From Streptomyces sp. JH34 (GTDB taxonomy: Bacteria > Actinomycetota > Actinomycetes > Streptomycetales > Streptomycetaceae): a stretch of 64,000 nt of DNA. Every line of letters starts with the position of its first letter. Position 1 is the first letter of the stretch. This document shows, one piece after another, positions 57,381 through 64,000 of the stretch. The DNA is taken from the NCBI RefSeq assembly GCF_029428875.1, contig NZ_JAJSOO010000001.1, positions 3,472,001-3,536,000 of the forward strand, in the 5' to 3' direction. The position numbers and the translations under genes are program-made. Below the pieces are notes generated by a model, which worked only from the letters and a program-made list of their open reading frames with translations, searched no databases and was not told where the DNA came from.

Positions 57381-57437
57381 ACCGCACGGAGTCGCACCGA
57401 GTCGCCGATCCCGGACACTCTCGCGATCATCGGATGC

Positions 57438-58049
57438 ATGACCAAGAGTGACAACGGCAAGGCCCGCAGCGTACGGATCGCCCAGGAGCCCGCCGCCGAC
57501 GAACTGCTGGGCCGCAGCCCGCTGGCCTCTCTCGTCGGCATGCTGCTGGACCAGCAGGTCCCCATGGAATGGGCGTTCACCGGCCCGTTCACGCTGGCGC
57601 GGCGCATGGGGTCGGACGATCTGGACGCCCGGAAGATCGCCGCGTACGACCCGGACGCCTTCACCGCGCTGTTCACCGACAAGCCGGCCCTCCACCGGTA
57701 TCCGGGTTCCATGGCCAAGCGCGTGCAGCAGCTCTGCCAGTACCTGGTGGCGGAGTACGACGGGCGGGCCGAAGCCGTCTGGGAGGACGCCTCCACCGGG
57801 GCGGAGCTGCTGCGACGGCTCCACGCACTGCCCGGCTTCGGCGCCCAGAAGGCCCAGATCTTCCTGGCCCTGCTGGGCAAGCAGTTCGACGTGCGCCCGA
57901 CGGGCTGGCGGGAGGCCGCCGGGGCGTACGGCGAAGAGGGCTCGCACCGCTCGGTCGCCGACATCACCGGCCCCGACTCGCTCGCCGAGGTCCGGGCGTA
58001 CAAGCAGCAGGCCAAGGCGGCGGCCAGGGCGGCGTCCCGGTCCGCGTGA
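57438..58049 (+). CDS. HhH-GPD-type DNA repair protein
   Basis: A 203-residue protein of the HhH-GPD base-excision-repair superfamily (Streptomyces-type). It has PLASLVGMLLDQQVPMEWAF, then the helix-hairpin-helix segment LHALPGFGAQKAQIFLALLG. Its substrate base and catalytic competence are not established from sequence. Confidence 0.82.
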   Translation: MTKSDNGKARSVRIAQEPAADELLGRSPLASLVGMLLDQQVPMEWAFTGPFTLARRMGSDDLDARKIAAYDPDAFTALFTDKPALHRYPGSMAKRVQQLCQYLVAEYDGRAEAVWEDASTGAELLRRLHALPGFGAQKAQIFLALLGKQFDVRPTGWREAAGAYGEEGSHRSVADITGPDSLAEVRAYKQQAKAAARAASRSA

Positions 58050-58105
58050 CCGCGCCGGCCGGCCGCAGGCCCTCCTCCACCAGCGTTCGCCCCGGAAGGA
58101 CACCC

Positions 58106-59653
58106 GTGTACGCGACCTGTCGCAGAGCCGTGGCCGTCGTCGCCACCACCGCTCTGGCAACACCGCTCCTCCTCGCCGCGTCCCCGGACCACGGACAGGC
58201 GCCGCCCGACCCCGGCCGGGACGCCGCCGAGTTCTCACGGCAGCTGGTCGACCGCTCGTCCGCCGACGACGCCCACCGGCACCTGGAACGGTTCCAGGCC
58301 ATGGCCGACGCGGCGGACGGCCACCGCGCGGCCGGCTCGCCCGGGTACGACGCCTCGGCCGCGTACGTCCAGCGGCTGCTCCGGAAGGCCGGTTACCGGG
58401 TCGAACAGCAGGCGTTCGACTTCGTCTACACCGAGACCCTCGCCGAGAAGCTCTCCGTGGTCTCCCCCACACCCCGCGAGGTCTCGATCAGCGCGATGAC
58501 GTACACCGCCTCCACCGGGGAGGGCGGCATCACGGCGCCCCTCGCCGCCGTCCCCGCCGACGACACCACGGGCTGCGAGGCGGCCGACTACGCACCGGAC
58601 GGCTTCACCGGCAGGATCGCCCTGATCAAGCGGGGCGGCTGCTCCTTCGCACAGAAACAGGCGGCGGCAGCGGCGGCGGGCGCGACCGGCGCGGTGATCT
58701 GGAACAACACCGACGGGGCCCTGTCCGGCACCCTGGGCGACGCCGGGTCGGGGAAGATCCCCACCGGCGGAGTCACCCAGGACGAAGGGAAGAAGCTCGT
58801 GGCGGACCTCGCGAAGGGCGAGGTGAAGGTCTCCCTGGAGATCCGCGAGTCCCGCGAGGAGCGCACCACCCACAACGTCGTCGCCGAGACACCCGGCGGG
58901 GCCGCCGCGAGGACGGTCATGCTCGGGGCGCACCTCGACTCCGTCACCGACGGTCCCGGCATCAACGACAACGGGTCCGGGTCCGCCGGTTTGCTCGAAG
59001 TCGCCCTGAAGCTGGCCCAGTCCGGCCGCACGCCCGTCAACAAGGTGCGGTTCGCCTGGTGGTCGGCGGAGGAGAACGGTCTGCTCGGCTCGGAGGCGTA
59101 TCTCGCGGGGCTCCCGGCGGCACAGCGCGAGAGGATCGCGCTCTATCTCAACTTCGACATGATCGCCTCCCCGAACGGCGCGCAGTTCGTCCTCGACGGC
59201 GACGACTCGGACGGTGAGGGCGAAGGGCCGGGCCCCGACGGATCCGACCGGCTCGAGCGCGACATCAACGCCTTCCTCGACGGCGAGGGCAAGCCGCACA
59301 CCGGCACGGACTTCACCGGGCGCTCCGACTACGGGCCGTTCATCGAGACGGGGATCCCGTCCGGCGGCACGGACACGGGCGCCGAGGGCGTCAAGACGGC
59401 AGCCCAGGCCGAGACGTACGGCGGAAAGGCCGGCGTCGCGTACGACCCCTGCTACCACGCGGCGTGCGACGACCTGGGCAACATCGGCATGGGGCACTTC
59501 GACACCAACATCGATGTGATCGCCCACCTGGCGGGCACCTACGCCTTCGACCTGGGCTCCTTGCCCCGCCGCGCCCCGACGGCGTCCGCCGCGGGCGAGC
59601 CCCGCGGCGGCGGCGTCCCTCGCAGGGGGCACACCCACGGCGTCACCGAGTAG
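58106..59653 (+). CDS. Secreted M28-family aminopeptidase with PA domain
   Basis: A 515-residue zinc peptidase. A signal peptide (VYATCRRAVAVVATTALATP) is followed by the N-terminal HLERFQAMADAADGHRAAGS, a PA domain (FTGRIALIKRGGCSFAQKQA) and the M28 core with zinc ligands in GAHLDSVTDGPGINDNGSG, WWSAEENGLLGSEAYL and LNFDMIAS, similar to S. griseus aminopeptidase with an extra PA insert. GTG 58106 has GGAAGGA upstream. Confidence 0.9.
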   Translation: MYATCRRAVAVVATTALATPLLLAASPDHGQAPPDPGRDAAEFSRQLVDRSSADDAHRHLERFQAMADAADGHRAAGSPGYDASAAYVQRLLRKAGYRVEQQAFDFVYTETLAEKLSVVSPTPREVSISAMTYTASTGEGGITAPLAAVPADDTTGCEAADYAPDGFTGRIALIKRGGCSFAQKQAAAAAAGATGAVIWNNTDGALSGTLGDAGSGKIPTGGVTQDEGKKLVADLAKGEVKVSLEIRESREERTTHNVVAETPGGAAARTVMLGAHLDSVTDGPGINDNGSGSAGLLEVALKLAQSGRTPVNKVRFAWWSAEENGLLGSEAYLAGLPAAQRERIALYLNFDMIASPNGAQFVLDGDDSDGEGEGPGPDGSDRLERDINAFLDGEGKPHTGTDFTGRSDYGPFIETGIPSGGTDTGAEGVKTAAQAETYGGKAGVAYDPCYHAACDDLGNIGMGHFDTNIDVIAHLAGTYAFDLGSLPRRAPTASAAGEPRGGGVPRRGHTHGVTE

Positions 59654-59665
59654 CGCACCGCGCGT

Positions 59666-59700
59666 CCCCGTACTCCGCGGGCGGTCCGCGGAGTACGGGG
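59666..59700 (+). terminator. Terminator of the M28 peptidase gene
   Basis: A perfect 15-bp stem (59666-59680 with 59686-59700) with a GCGGT loop. Confidence 0.82.
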
Positions 59701-59789
59701 GGGGGCCGGCCACGCCACGCCCGTGGGACGGCCCACCGGCGCGCCACCCGGCCGCAACCGGGAGGCTGCCGCACGGCAATCCGGTGCAC

Positions 59790-59815
59790 CCTCACAAACA
59801 TGCCTCACAAACATG
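59790..59815. repeat. 13-bp tandem repeat
   Basis: CCTCACAAACATG occurs twice in direct succession, AT-rich for this genome. Confidence 0.6.
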
Positions 59816-59917
59816 ACAGACCGTGCGGCGCTTCATGCTGATTCATACGGATTTGCGGGGCATCACAGTCCTGTTGCCCGGCTGCGCCCGGAGCCCCTTG
59901 CCCGGTAGGCTTTCCGT

Positions 59918-60214
59918 GTGATCTTCAAGCGCATCGGAAATGGTCGGCCATATCCCGACCACGGCCGGGAAAGCACCCGACAGTGGGCGGATGTCGCGCC
60001 GCGTCCGGTCCGCCTGGACCAGCTGGTGACCACCAAGGGCCAGCTCGACCTCGAGACCCTGCTCGCCGAGGACTCGACGTTCTACGGCGACCTGTTCGCG
60101 CACGTCGTGAAGTGGCAGGGCGACCTCTACCTCGAGGACGGGCTGCACCGTGCCGTGCGGGCCGCACTGCAGCAGCGCCAGGTGCTGCACGCACGCGTGC
60201 TCGAAATGGGCTGA
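59918..60214 (+). CDS. VapB-family-like protein without a partner toxin
   Basis: A 98-residue protein starting VIFKRIGNGRPYPDHGREST. Very similar proteins occur in this place in other Streptomyces and are named VapB-family antitoxin. It has the text LVTTKGQLDLETLLAEDSTF and HVVKWQGDLYLEDGLHRAV. No toxin gene is adjacent, so another role is likely. Confidence 0.8.
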   Translation: MIFKRIGNGRPYPDHGRESTRQWADVAPRPVRLDQLVTTKGQLDLETLLAEDSTFYGDLFAHVVKWQGDLYLEDGLHRAVRAALQQRQVLHARVLEMG

Positions 60215-60331
60215 CCCCGCCACTCCCACCCGTGGAGCATTTCGGGCCTTTCGGGTGCTTTTATGCTCGTACGGGTGCCATAGGTTGATCGTTTAGTAGG
60301 CATCATCACCAGGTCGCACTACGCTGCGCCC

Positions 60332-60952
60332 ATGAGCATGCTGACCCCTCCCGGCATGGGCGGAAAGTACCGCATCACGGGTAACACGTATCCCCGCATG
60401 CGCCGGCCCCGCCATCGCCGCAAGCTGGCCCTCTCGGCGACCGCCGCCGTGGTGGCCCTCGGGCTGGCCGGCTGGGGCACACTCCAGATCGTCGACGTCT
60501 TCACCGGCGGCAACAAGCAGGCCAACGCGGCGGACCGCCCGAAGGCCTGCCCCTCCCCGAGCGCCTCGGCGGCCGCGAAGGTACTCCCGAAGCCGGCCAC
60601 CATCAAGGTCAACATCTACAACGCGACGCCCCGCAGCGGGCTGGCCAAGGCCGCCGCCGACGAGCTGAAGAAGCGCGGCTTCGCGATCGGCAAGGTGGAC
60701 AACGCCCCGGCCGCGTACGACAAGAAGGTGCCCGGCACCGGGATGCTGCTCGGCGGCCCGGCGGCCATGAACGGCTCCTTCCCGGTGCTCGCCACACAGC
60801 TGCCGGGGGCCGCGCAGAAGACGGACGCGCGCAGGACGGCGGACGTCGATCTGATCATCGGTACGAAGTTCAAGGCGTTCAGCACCCCCGCGGCGGCGGC
60901 GACGGCACTCACGGCCCTGACGAAGCCCGCCCCGGCACCGTCCTCCTGCTGA
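60332..60952 (+). CDS. LytR C-terminal-domain membrane protein
   Basis: A 206-residue protein. A basic cytoplasmic N-terminus (RRPRHRRK) leads to one transmembrane helix (LALSATAAVVALGLAGWGTL, about 32-51), then a Pro/Ala linker and a LytR_C domain (IKVNIYNATPRSGLAKAAAD, ELKKRGFAIGKVDNAP, DVDLIIGTKF). LytR_C domains occur in cell-wall-associated proteins; the catalytic LCP domain is absent. Confidence 0.88.
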   Translation: MSMLTPPGMGGKYRITGNTYPRMRRPRHRRKLALSATAAVVALGLAGWGTLQIVDVFTGGNKQANAADRPKACPSPSASAAAKVLPKPATIKVNIYNATPRSGLAKAAADELKKRGFAIGKVDNAPAAYDKKVPGTGMLLGGPAAMNGSFPVLATQLPGAAQKTDARRTADVDLIIGTKFKAFSTPAAAATALTALTKPAPAPSSC

Positions 60953-61021
60953 AGCCGCAGGACGGGCGCGGGGCGGCTGGACCGGTCCGGGACCTCCCGG
61001 GCCGGACGGGGAACAGCAGGG

Positions 61022-61657
61022 TCAGTCGGCGGTGCCGTACATCCGGTCACCGGCGTCGCCGAGTCCCGGCACGATGTAGCCGTTCTCGTTGAGCCGCTCG
61101 TCCACCGAGGCGGTGACGACCGTGACCGGCGTGCCCTCCAGCTCGCGCTCCATGACCTCGACGCCCTCGGGCGCCGCGAGAAGCACGACCGCGGTGACGT
61201 CGTCCGCACCACGCTTGATCAGCTCGCGGATGGCCGCGACGAGCGTGCCGCCGGTGGCCAGCATCGGGTCCAGGACGTAGACCTGACGGCCGGAGAGGTC
61301 CTCGGGCATCCGCGTGGCGTACGTCTCCGCCTGGAGCGTCTCCTCGTTGCGGATCATGCCCAGGAAGCCGACCTCGGCGGTCGGGAGCAGCCGCACCATG
61401 CCGTCCAGCATGCCGAGCCCGGCACGCAGGATCGGGACGACCAGAGGGCGCGGATGCGACAGCTTCACACCGGTCGTGGGCGTCACCGGGGTCTCGATGT
61501 CGACCTGCTCGGTCCGCACATCCCTGGTGGCCTCGTACGCGAGGAGGGTGACCAGTTCGTCGGCGAGCCGCCGGAAGGTCGGGGAGTCGGTGCGCTTGTC
61601 GCGCAGTGTGGTGAGTTTGTGCGCCACCAGCGGGTGGTCGACGACGTGGATCCGCAT
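61022..61657 (-). CDS. upp: Uracil phosphoribosyltransferase
   Basis: A 211-residue UPRTase, which salvages uracil to UMP with [24 protein letters not shown] is the start, [19 protein letters not shown] the middle and [16 protein letters not shown] the PRPP-binding loop. ATG 61657 is chosen over the upstream ATG. Confidence 0.96.
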   Translation of the reverse strand: MRIHVVDHPLVAHKLTTLRDKRTDSPTFRRLADELVTLLAYEATRDVRTEQVDIETPVTPTTGVKLSHPRPLVVPILRAGLGMLDGMVRLLPTAEVGFLGMIRNEETLQAETYATRMPEDLSGRQVYVLDPMLATGGTLVAAIRELIKRGADDVTAVVLLAAPEGVEVMERELEGTPVTVVTASVDERLNENGYIVPGLGDAGDRMYGTAD

Positions 61658-61733
61658 GCCGTCAACAGTAACCGGGGCCCGGACAGGCTTCCCGCCAGTC
61701 TGCACTGGCATCAAGCACGCGTTCGGAGGGAAG

Positions 61734-62009
61734 GTGGGTCCATACGGACCCAGGCTTGGGGTGGTGTGTGGATTGCCCGACGGGGAGCAGCGGAATCAGA
61801 GGCAGGCCGGGCGCGACGCGCGCGACCTGCCCGACGCTCCGGACGATGTGCCGGACGCGCAGGAGAGTGAAGCGGCGCGCCGGAGGCGCAGGGCGCAGTT
61901 CCTCCGTGAGCTCCACGAGGCGAAGCAGTTGCGCGATCGCGTCCAGCCGCGCCGGGCCCGGGCGGCCCGTATGCGCCAACAGATGCGGATGCGTACGTTC
62001 CGCTGGTGA
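61734..62009 (+). CDS. Small basic hypothetical protein
   Basis: A 91-residue protein with a helical, Arg-rich C-terminus ([20 protein letters not shown], then [18 protein letters not shown]). Similar proteins occur between upp and tadA in Streptomyces. The GTG start with GGAGGG upstream is tentative; function unknown. Confidence 0.6.
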   Translation: MGPYGPRLGVVCGLPDGEQRNQRQAGRDARDLPDAPDDVPDAQESEAARRRRRAQFLRELHEAKQLRDRVQPRRARAARMRQQMRMRTFRW

Positions 62010-62225
62010 GGGCGGCCCCCGGGTGGCCGGACGGTCCGCCGGAGGAGCCGCTGGAGCGCGGACGGTCGACGCGCACTCGGGTAACTGATGCCGACGCAAC
62101 GGTCGAAGAGGTCTCGCATCGCGCTCGTTTCTGCCACGATGCCGATTGGGCGGGGCCCAGAGCAGCCGGACCACCGACTGCCCTCCCGTCGGACCGATTC
62201 GCCTAAGACCAGTGGGAGAATCACG

Positions 62226-62798
62226 GTGTACTTCGCCGCACTGCTCGCGCGCACCGAAGACGGGTGGGAAGCGAGCGACACGGAGCTCGACGATGTGGAA
62301 ACCCTGTCCGATCTGACGGATCTGGCCCGCGAGGCCTCGGTGGACGAGGACACGGTCCTGGTCTACATCGAGCAGGAGGACGCCTGGTTCGGCGTCGTCC
62401 GGGTGGACGGTGAGGAGGACCCCCGTATCTACGTCTCGGACGCGTCCGCCGCCGCCCGCTCCTCGTACGGGGAGATCCTGCTCACCGATGAACTGCTCGG
62501 CCGCGAACCGGGTGCCGAGGACGAGATCGCCGCACTCGAGGAGCTCGTCGACCTCGACGGCACGGAGGACGGCGAGCCGGACGAGTCCCCGTCCGATACC
62601 GGCGGCGCCGGTGACGCCGTCAGCGAACCCGACCTGGATCACGACCCCGACGCCGTGCCGGCGGGGCCGCTCGGAGATCTCGGGGTCCTCGCCGACCTCG
62701 GGCTGTCCGAGAAGGATCTGCTGACCCTGCGCACCGACGCACTGGTGGAGATCGCGGACGCGCTCGGGGCATCCGAGGTCCTGGAGGCCGTCCGTTAG
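62226..62798 (+). CDS. tRNA adenosine deaminase-associated protein
   Basis: A 190-residue acidic protein (VYFAALLARTEDGWEASDTE, then EDTVLVYIEQEDAWFGVVRV) encoded just upstream of tadA. Streptomyces annotate it as tRNA adenosine deaminase-associated. It may modulate TadA. GTG has GGGAG upstream. Confidence 0.83.
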   Translation: MYFAALLARTEDGWEASDTELDDVETLSDLTDLAREASVDEDTVLVYIEQEDAWFGVVRVDGEEDPRIYVSDASAAARSSYGEILLTDELLGREPGAEDEIAALEELVDLDGTEDGEPDESPSDTGGAGDAVSEPDLDHDPDAVPAGPLGDLGVLADLGLSEKDLLTLRTDALVEIADALGASEVLEAVR

Positions 62799-62807
62799 GG
62801 TCCGCGG

Positions 62808-63308
62808 GTGAACGCTCCACCACCCACACCCTCCTCACCGCCTCCCCCCGATCCCGTCCGGGACCCGTGGCAGGCACCCATGCGCCGAGCCCTGGACGAG
62901 GCCGCGCAGGCGGCGTCGGCCGGCGATGTGCCGGTCGGCGCCGTCGTGCTGGGCCCGGACGGTGCCCTCCTCGCCACCGGCCACAACGAGCGCGAGGCGT
63001 CCCACGACCCGACGGCCCACGCCGAGGTGCTCGCCCTGCGCCGGGCGTCCGCCGCCCTCGGCTCCTGGCGGCTGACCGGCTGCACCCTGGTCGTCACCCT
63101 GGAGCCCTGCACGATGTGCGCGGGCGCGCTCGTCCAGTCCCGGGTCGCCCGGGTGGTCTACGGGGCGCGGGACGAGAAGGCCGGGGCGGCGGGTTCGCTC
63201 TGGGACGTCGTACGCGACCGCAGGCTGAACCACCGGCCCGAGGTGGTCCACGGCGTCCTGGAGGACCACTGCGCGGACCTGCTGACGGCGTTCTTCCGAG
63301 ACCGCTGA
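62808..63308 (+). CDS. tadA: tRNA-specific adenosine-34 deaminase
   Basis: A 166-residue zinc deaminase that converts A34 to inosine in tRNA-Arg(ACG). Zinc and catalytic residues are in PTAHAEVLALRRAS (HAE) and LEPCTMCAGALVQSRV (PCxxC). A Pro-rich N-terminal extension of about 20 residues precedes the fold. GTG 62808 lies 9 bp after the upstream gene. Confidence 0.94.
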   Translation: MNAPPPTPSSPPPPDPVRDPWQAPMRRALDEAAQAASAGDVPVGAVVLGPDGALLATGHNEREASHDPTAHAEVLALRRASAALGSWRLTGCTLVVTLEPCTMCAGALVQSRVARVVYGARDEKAGAAGSLWDVVRDRRLNHRPEVVHGVLEDHCADLLTAFFRDR

Positions 63309-63338
63309 GGGCGCCGGCGACCGCCGCCGGGAATCGGA

Positions 63339-63369
63339 TTTCGAACCAGGGCCCGGCATGGTCTAAGCT
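63339..63369 (+). promoter_or_regulatory. tRNA-Ser(CGA) promoter
   Basis: TTTCGA (63339-63344) and TAAGCT (63364-63369) with a 19-bp spacer; the -10 ends 7 bp before the tRNA, as for tRNA-Ser(GGA). Confidence 0.5.
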
Positions 63370-63376
63370 CTCTCTC

Positions 63377-63461
63377 GGTAGCGTGTCCGAGCGGCCGAAG
63401 GAGCTCGCCTCGAAAGCGAGTGTGGGGAAACTCACCGAGGGTTCAAATCCCTCCGCTACCG
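63377..63461 (+). tRNA. tRNA-Ser (CGA)
   Basis: A class II tRNA of 85 nt: acceptor GGTAGCG/CGCTACC, anticodon stem CTCGC/GCGAG, loop CTCGAAA with anticodon CGA, long variable arm, T-loop TTCAAAT. Confidence 0.95.
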
Positions 63462-63469
63462 CAGCGAGA

Positions 63470-63503
63470 TGAAGGGACCGACCCGTCAGGGTCGGTCCCT
63501 TCA
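63470..63503 (+). terminator. Terminator of tRNA-Ser(CGA)
   Basis: A 15-bp stem (63470-63484 with 63489-63503) with a GTCA loop. Confidence 0.85.
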
Positions 63504-63553
63504 CTGCGTTCCGGGGCGGATTTACGGGCCTGCGCCGCCCGCCGCAAATAATT

Positions 63554-63585
63554 TTGCAGGATGTGCATCTTTGCCTACTATGCAC
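63554..63585 (+). promoter_or_regulatory. Promoter/operator of the TetR gene
   Basis: TTGCAG (63554-63559) and TACTAT (63576-63581) with a 16-bp spacer. An inverted repeat GTGCAT/ATGCAC (63563-63568, 63580-63585) overlaps the -10. The start of transcription should fall near the GTG at 63589. Confidence 0.55.
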
Positions 63586-63588
63586 GTT

Positions 63589-64000
63589 GTGGCGAAGACG
63601 ACGACATCCGTACCCGGGCTGCGGGAGCGCAAGAAGCAGGCCACGCGCAGGGCGATCGCCGAGGCGGCCGTGAGGCTCGCCGCCGAGCACGGGGTCGAGA
63701 ACGTCACCGTCGAGGCCATCAGCGAGGCCGCCGGCGTCTCACCCCGGACGTTCTTCAACTACTTCCCGAGCCATGACGACGCGTTCGTCCTGGTCGACGA
63801 CGAGGTGGGCGAGCGGATCAGGGAGTCCGTGCGCCGCGCCCCCGCCGACCGGCCGCCGCTCGACGTCGTACGCGAGGCCCTCGTCACCGAACTCGACGGG
63901 TTCGAGGGCCGCCAGGAGCTCTGGGCCCTCCAGTCCAAGGTGCTCCAGCGGTCACCGCACCTCATCCACCGCGGTCTGAAGGCCCACGTGGCCGAGGAAC
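63589..64000 (+). CDS. TetR-family regulator, N-terminal part
   Basis: The gene runs off the window. The visible part has the TetR HTH (ATRRAIAEAAVRLAAEHGVE, VEAISEAAGVSPRTFFNYFP) and the start of the ligand domain. GTG 63589 is probably leaderless, since the -10 ends 7 bp upstream; an in-frame ATG at 63580 lies inside the operator. Confidence 0.85.
   Translation, partial: MAKTTTSVPGLRERKKQATRRAIAEAAVRLAAEHGVENVTVEAISEAAGVSPRTFFNYFPSHDDAFVLVDDEVGERIRESVRRAPADRPPLDVVREALVTELDGFEGRQELWALQSKVLQRSPHLIHRGLKAHVAEE

Overview
The window is a high-GC chromosome segment from a Streptomyces. It carries a bldC-type developmental regulator, an Lsr2-like nucleoid protein, valine dehydrogenase, mycothiol-dependent enzyme families, many GTG starts and long antisense shadow ORFs. 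Gene order on both sides (hrpA, bldC, vdh, DUF3073, purM/purF, purLQS, lsr2-like, purC, purD, dnaX; then LytR_C, upp, tadA) matches the central core order I recall for S. coelicolor (about SCO4092 to SCO4038).

Layout. 0-4.6 kb: 3' end of HrpA helicase, tRNA-Asp, a small CxxC protein, bldC and a conserved hypothetical. 4.8-9.3 kb: vdh, a DUF3073 gene with a possibly structured leader, and purM/purF. 9.7-13.6 kb: META-domain lipoprotein, mycothiol enzyme, membrane protein, ArsR-type regulator. 13.7-17.6 kb: purL-purQ-purS with 4-nt overlaps, then an lsr2 paralogue. 17.7-20 kb: an aberrant tRNA-Gly(TCC) and two identical tRNA-Gly(GCC) genes that bracket an orphan histidine kinase and its ruined response regulator. 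20-28.7 kb: purC, a DMFase-beta-like protein, a degenerate M48-like membrane protein, purD, dnaX and the SRP RNA.

28.8-35.4 kb is an accessory block at tRNA-Ser(GGA). Three diverging copies of the tRNA 3' end delimit two modules. The first holds a helicase-associated/WYL-like protein, a phosphorothioate-DNA-binding domain without its nuclease, and an MFS exporter. The second holds a ribbon-helix-helix/PIN toxin-antitoxin pair. No integrase is visible, so this is a decayed island.

35.4-42.4 kb is regulator/enzyme accessory content: DUF4234, TIGR03086, a secreted propeller-like protein, AraC plus two VOC proteins sharing an upstream motif, SDR/TetR and IclR. 42.5-56.1 kb is a corrin-ring cobalamin cluster: riboswitch-cobN, cobG-cobH-cobIJ, cobK, cbiD and cobL-cobM. 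An unknown discoidin-like gene and a methyltransferase remnant interrupt it. 56.3-58.0 kb: intact YCII protein, wrecked sigma factor, HhH-GPD protein. 58.1-64 kb: M28 peptidase, VapB-like protein, LytR_C protein, upp, tadA with its partner gene, tRNA-Ser(CGA) and the start of a TetR gene.

Together the pur genes supply most de novo IMP synthesis steps (PurF, D, L/Q/S, M, C). The cob genes supply most corrin-ring methylation, ring-contraction and cobalt-insertion steps. The intervening genes look like later insertions or decayed modules.
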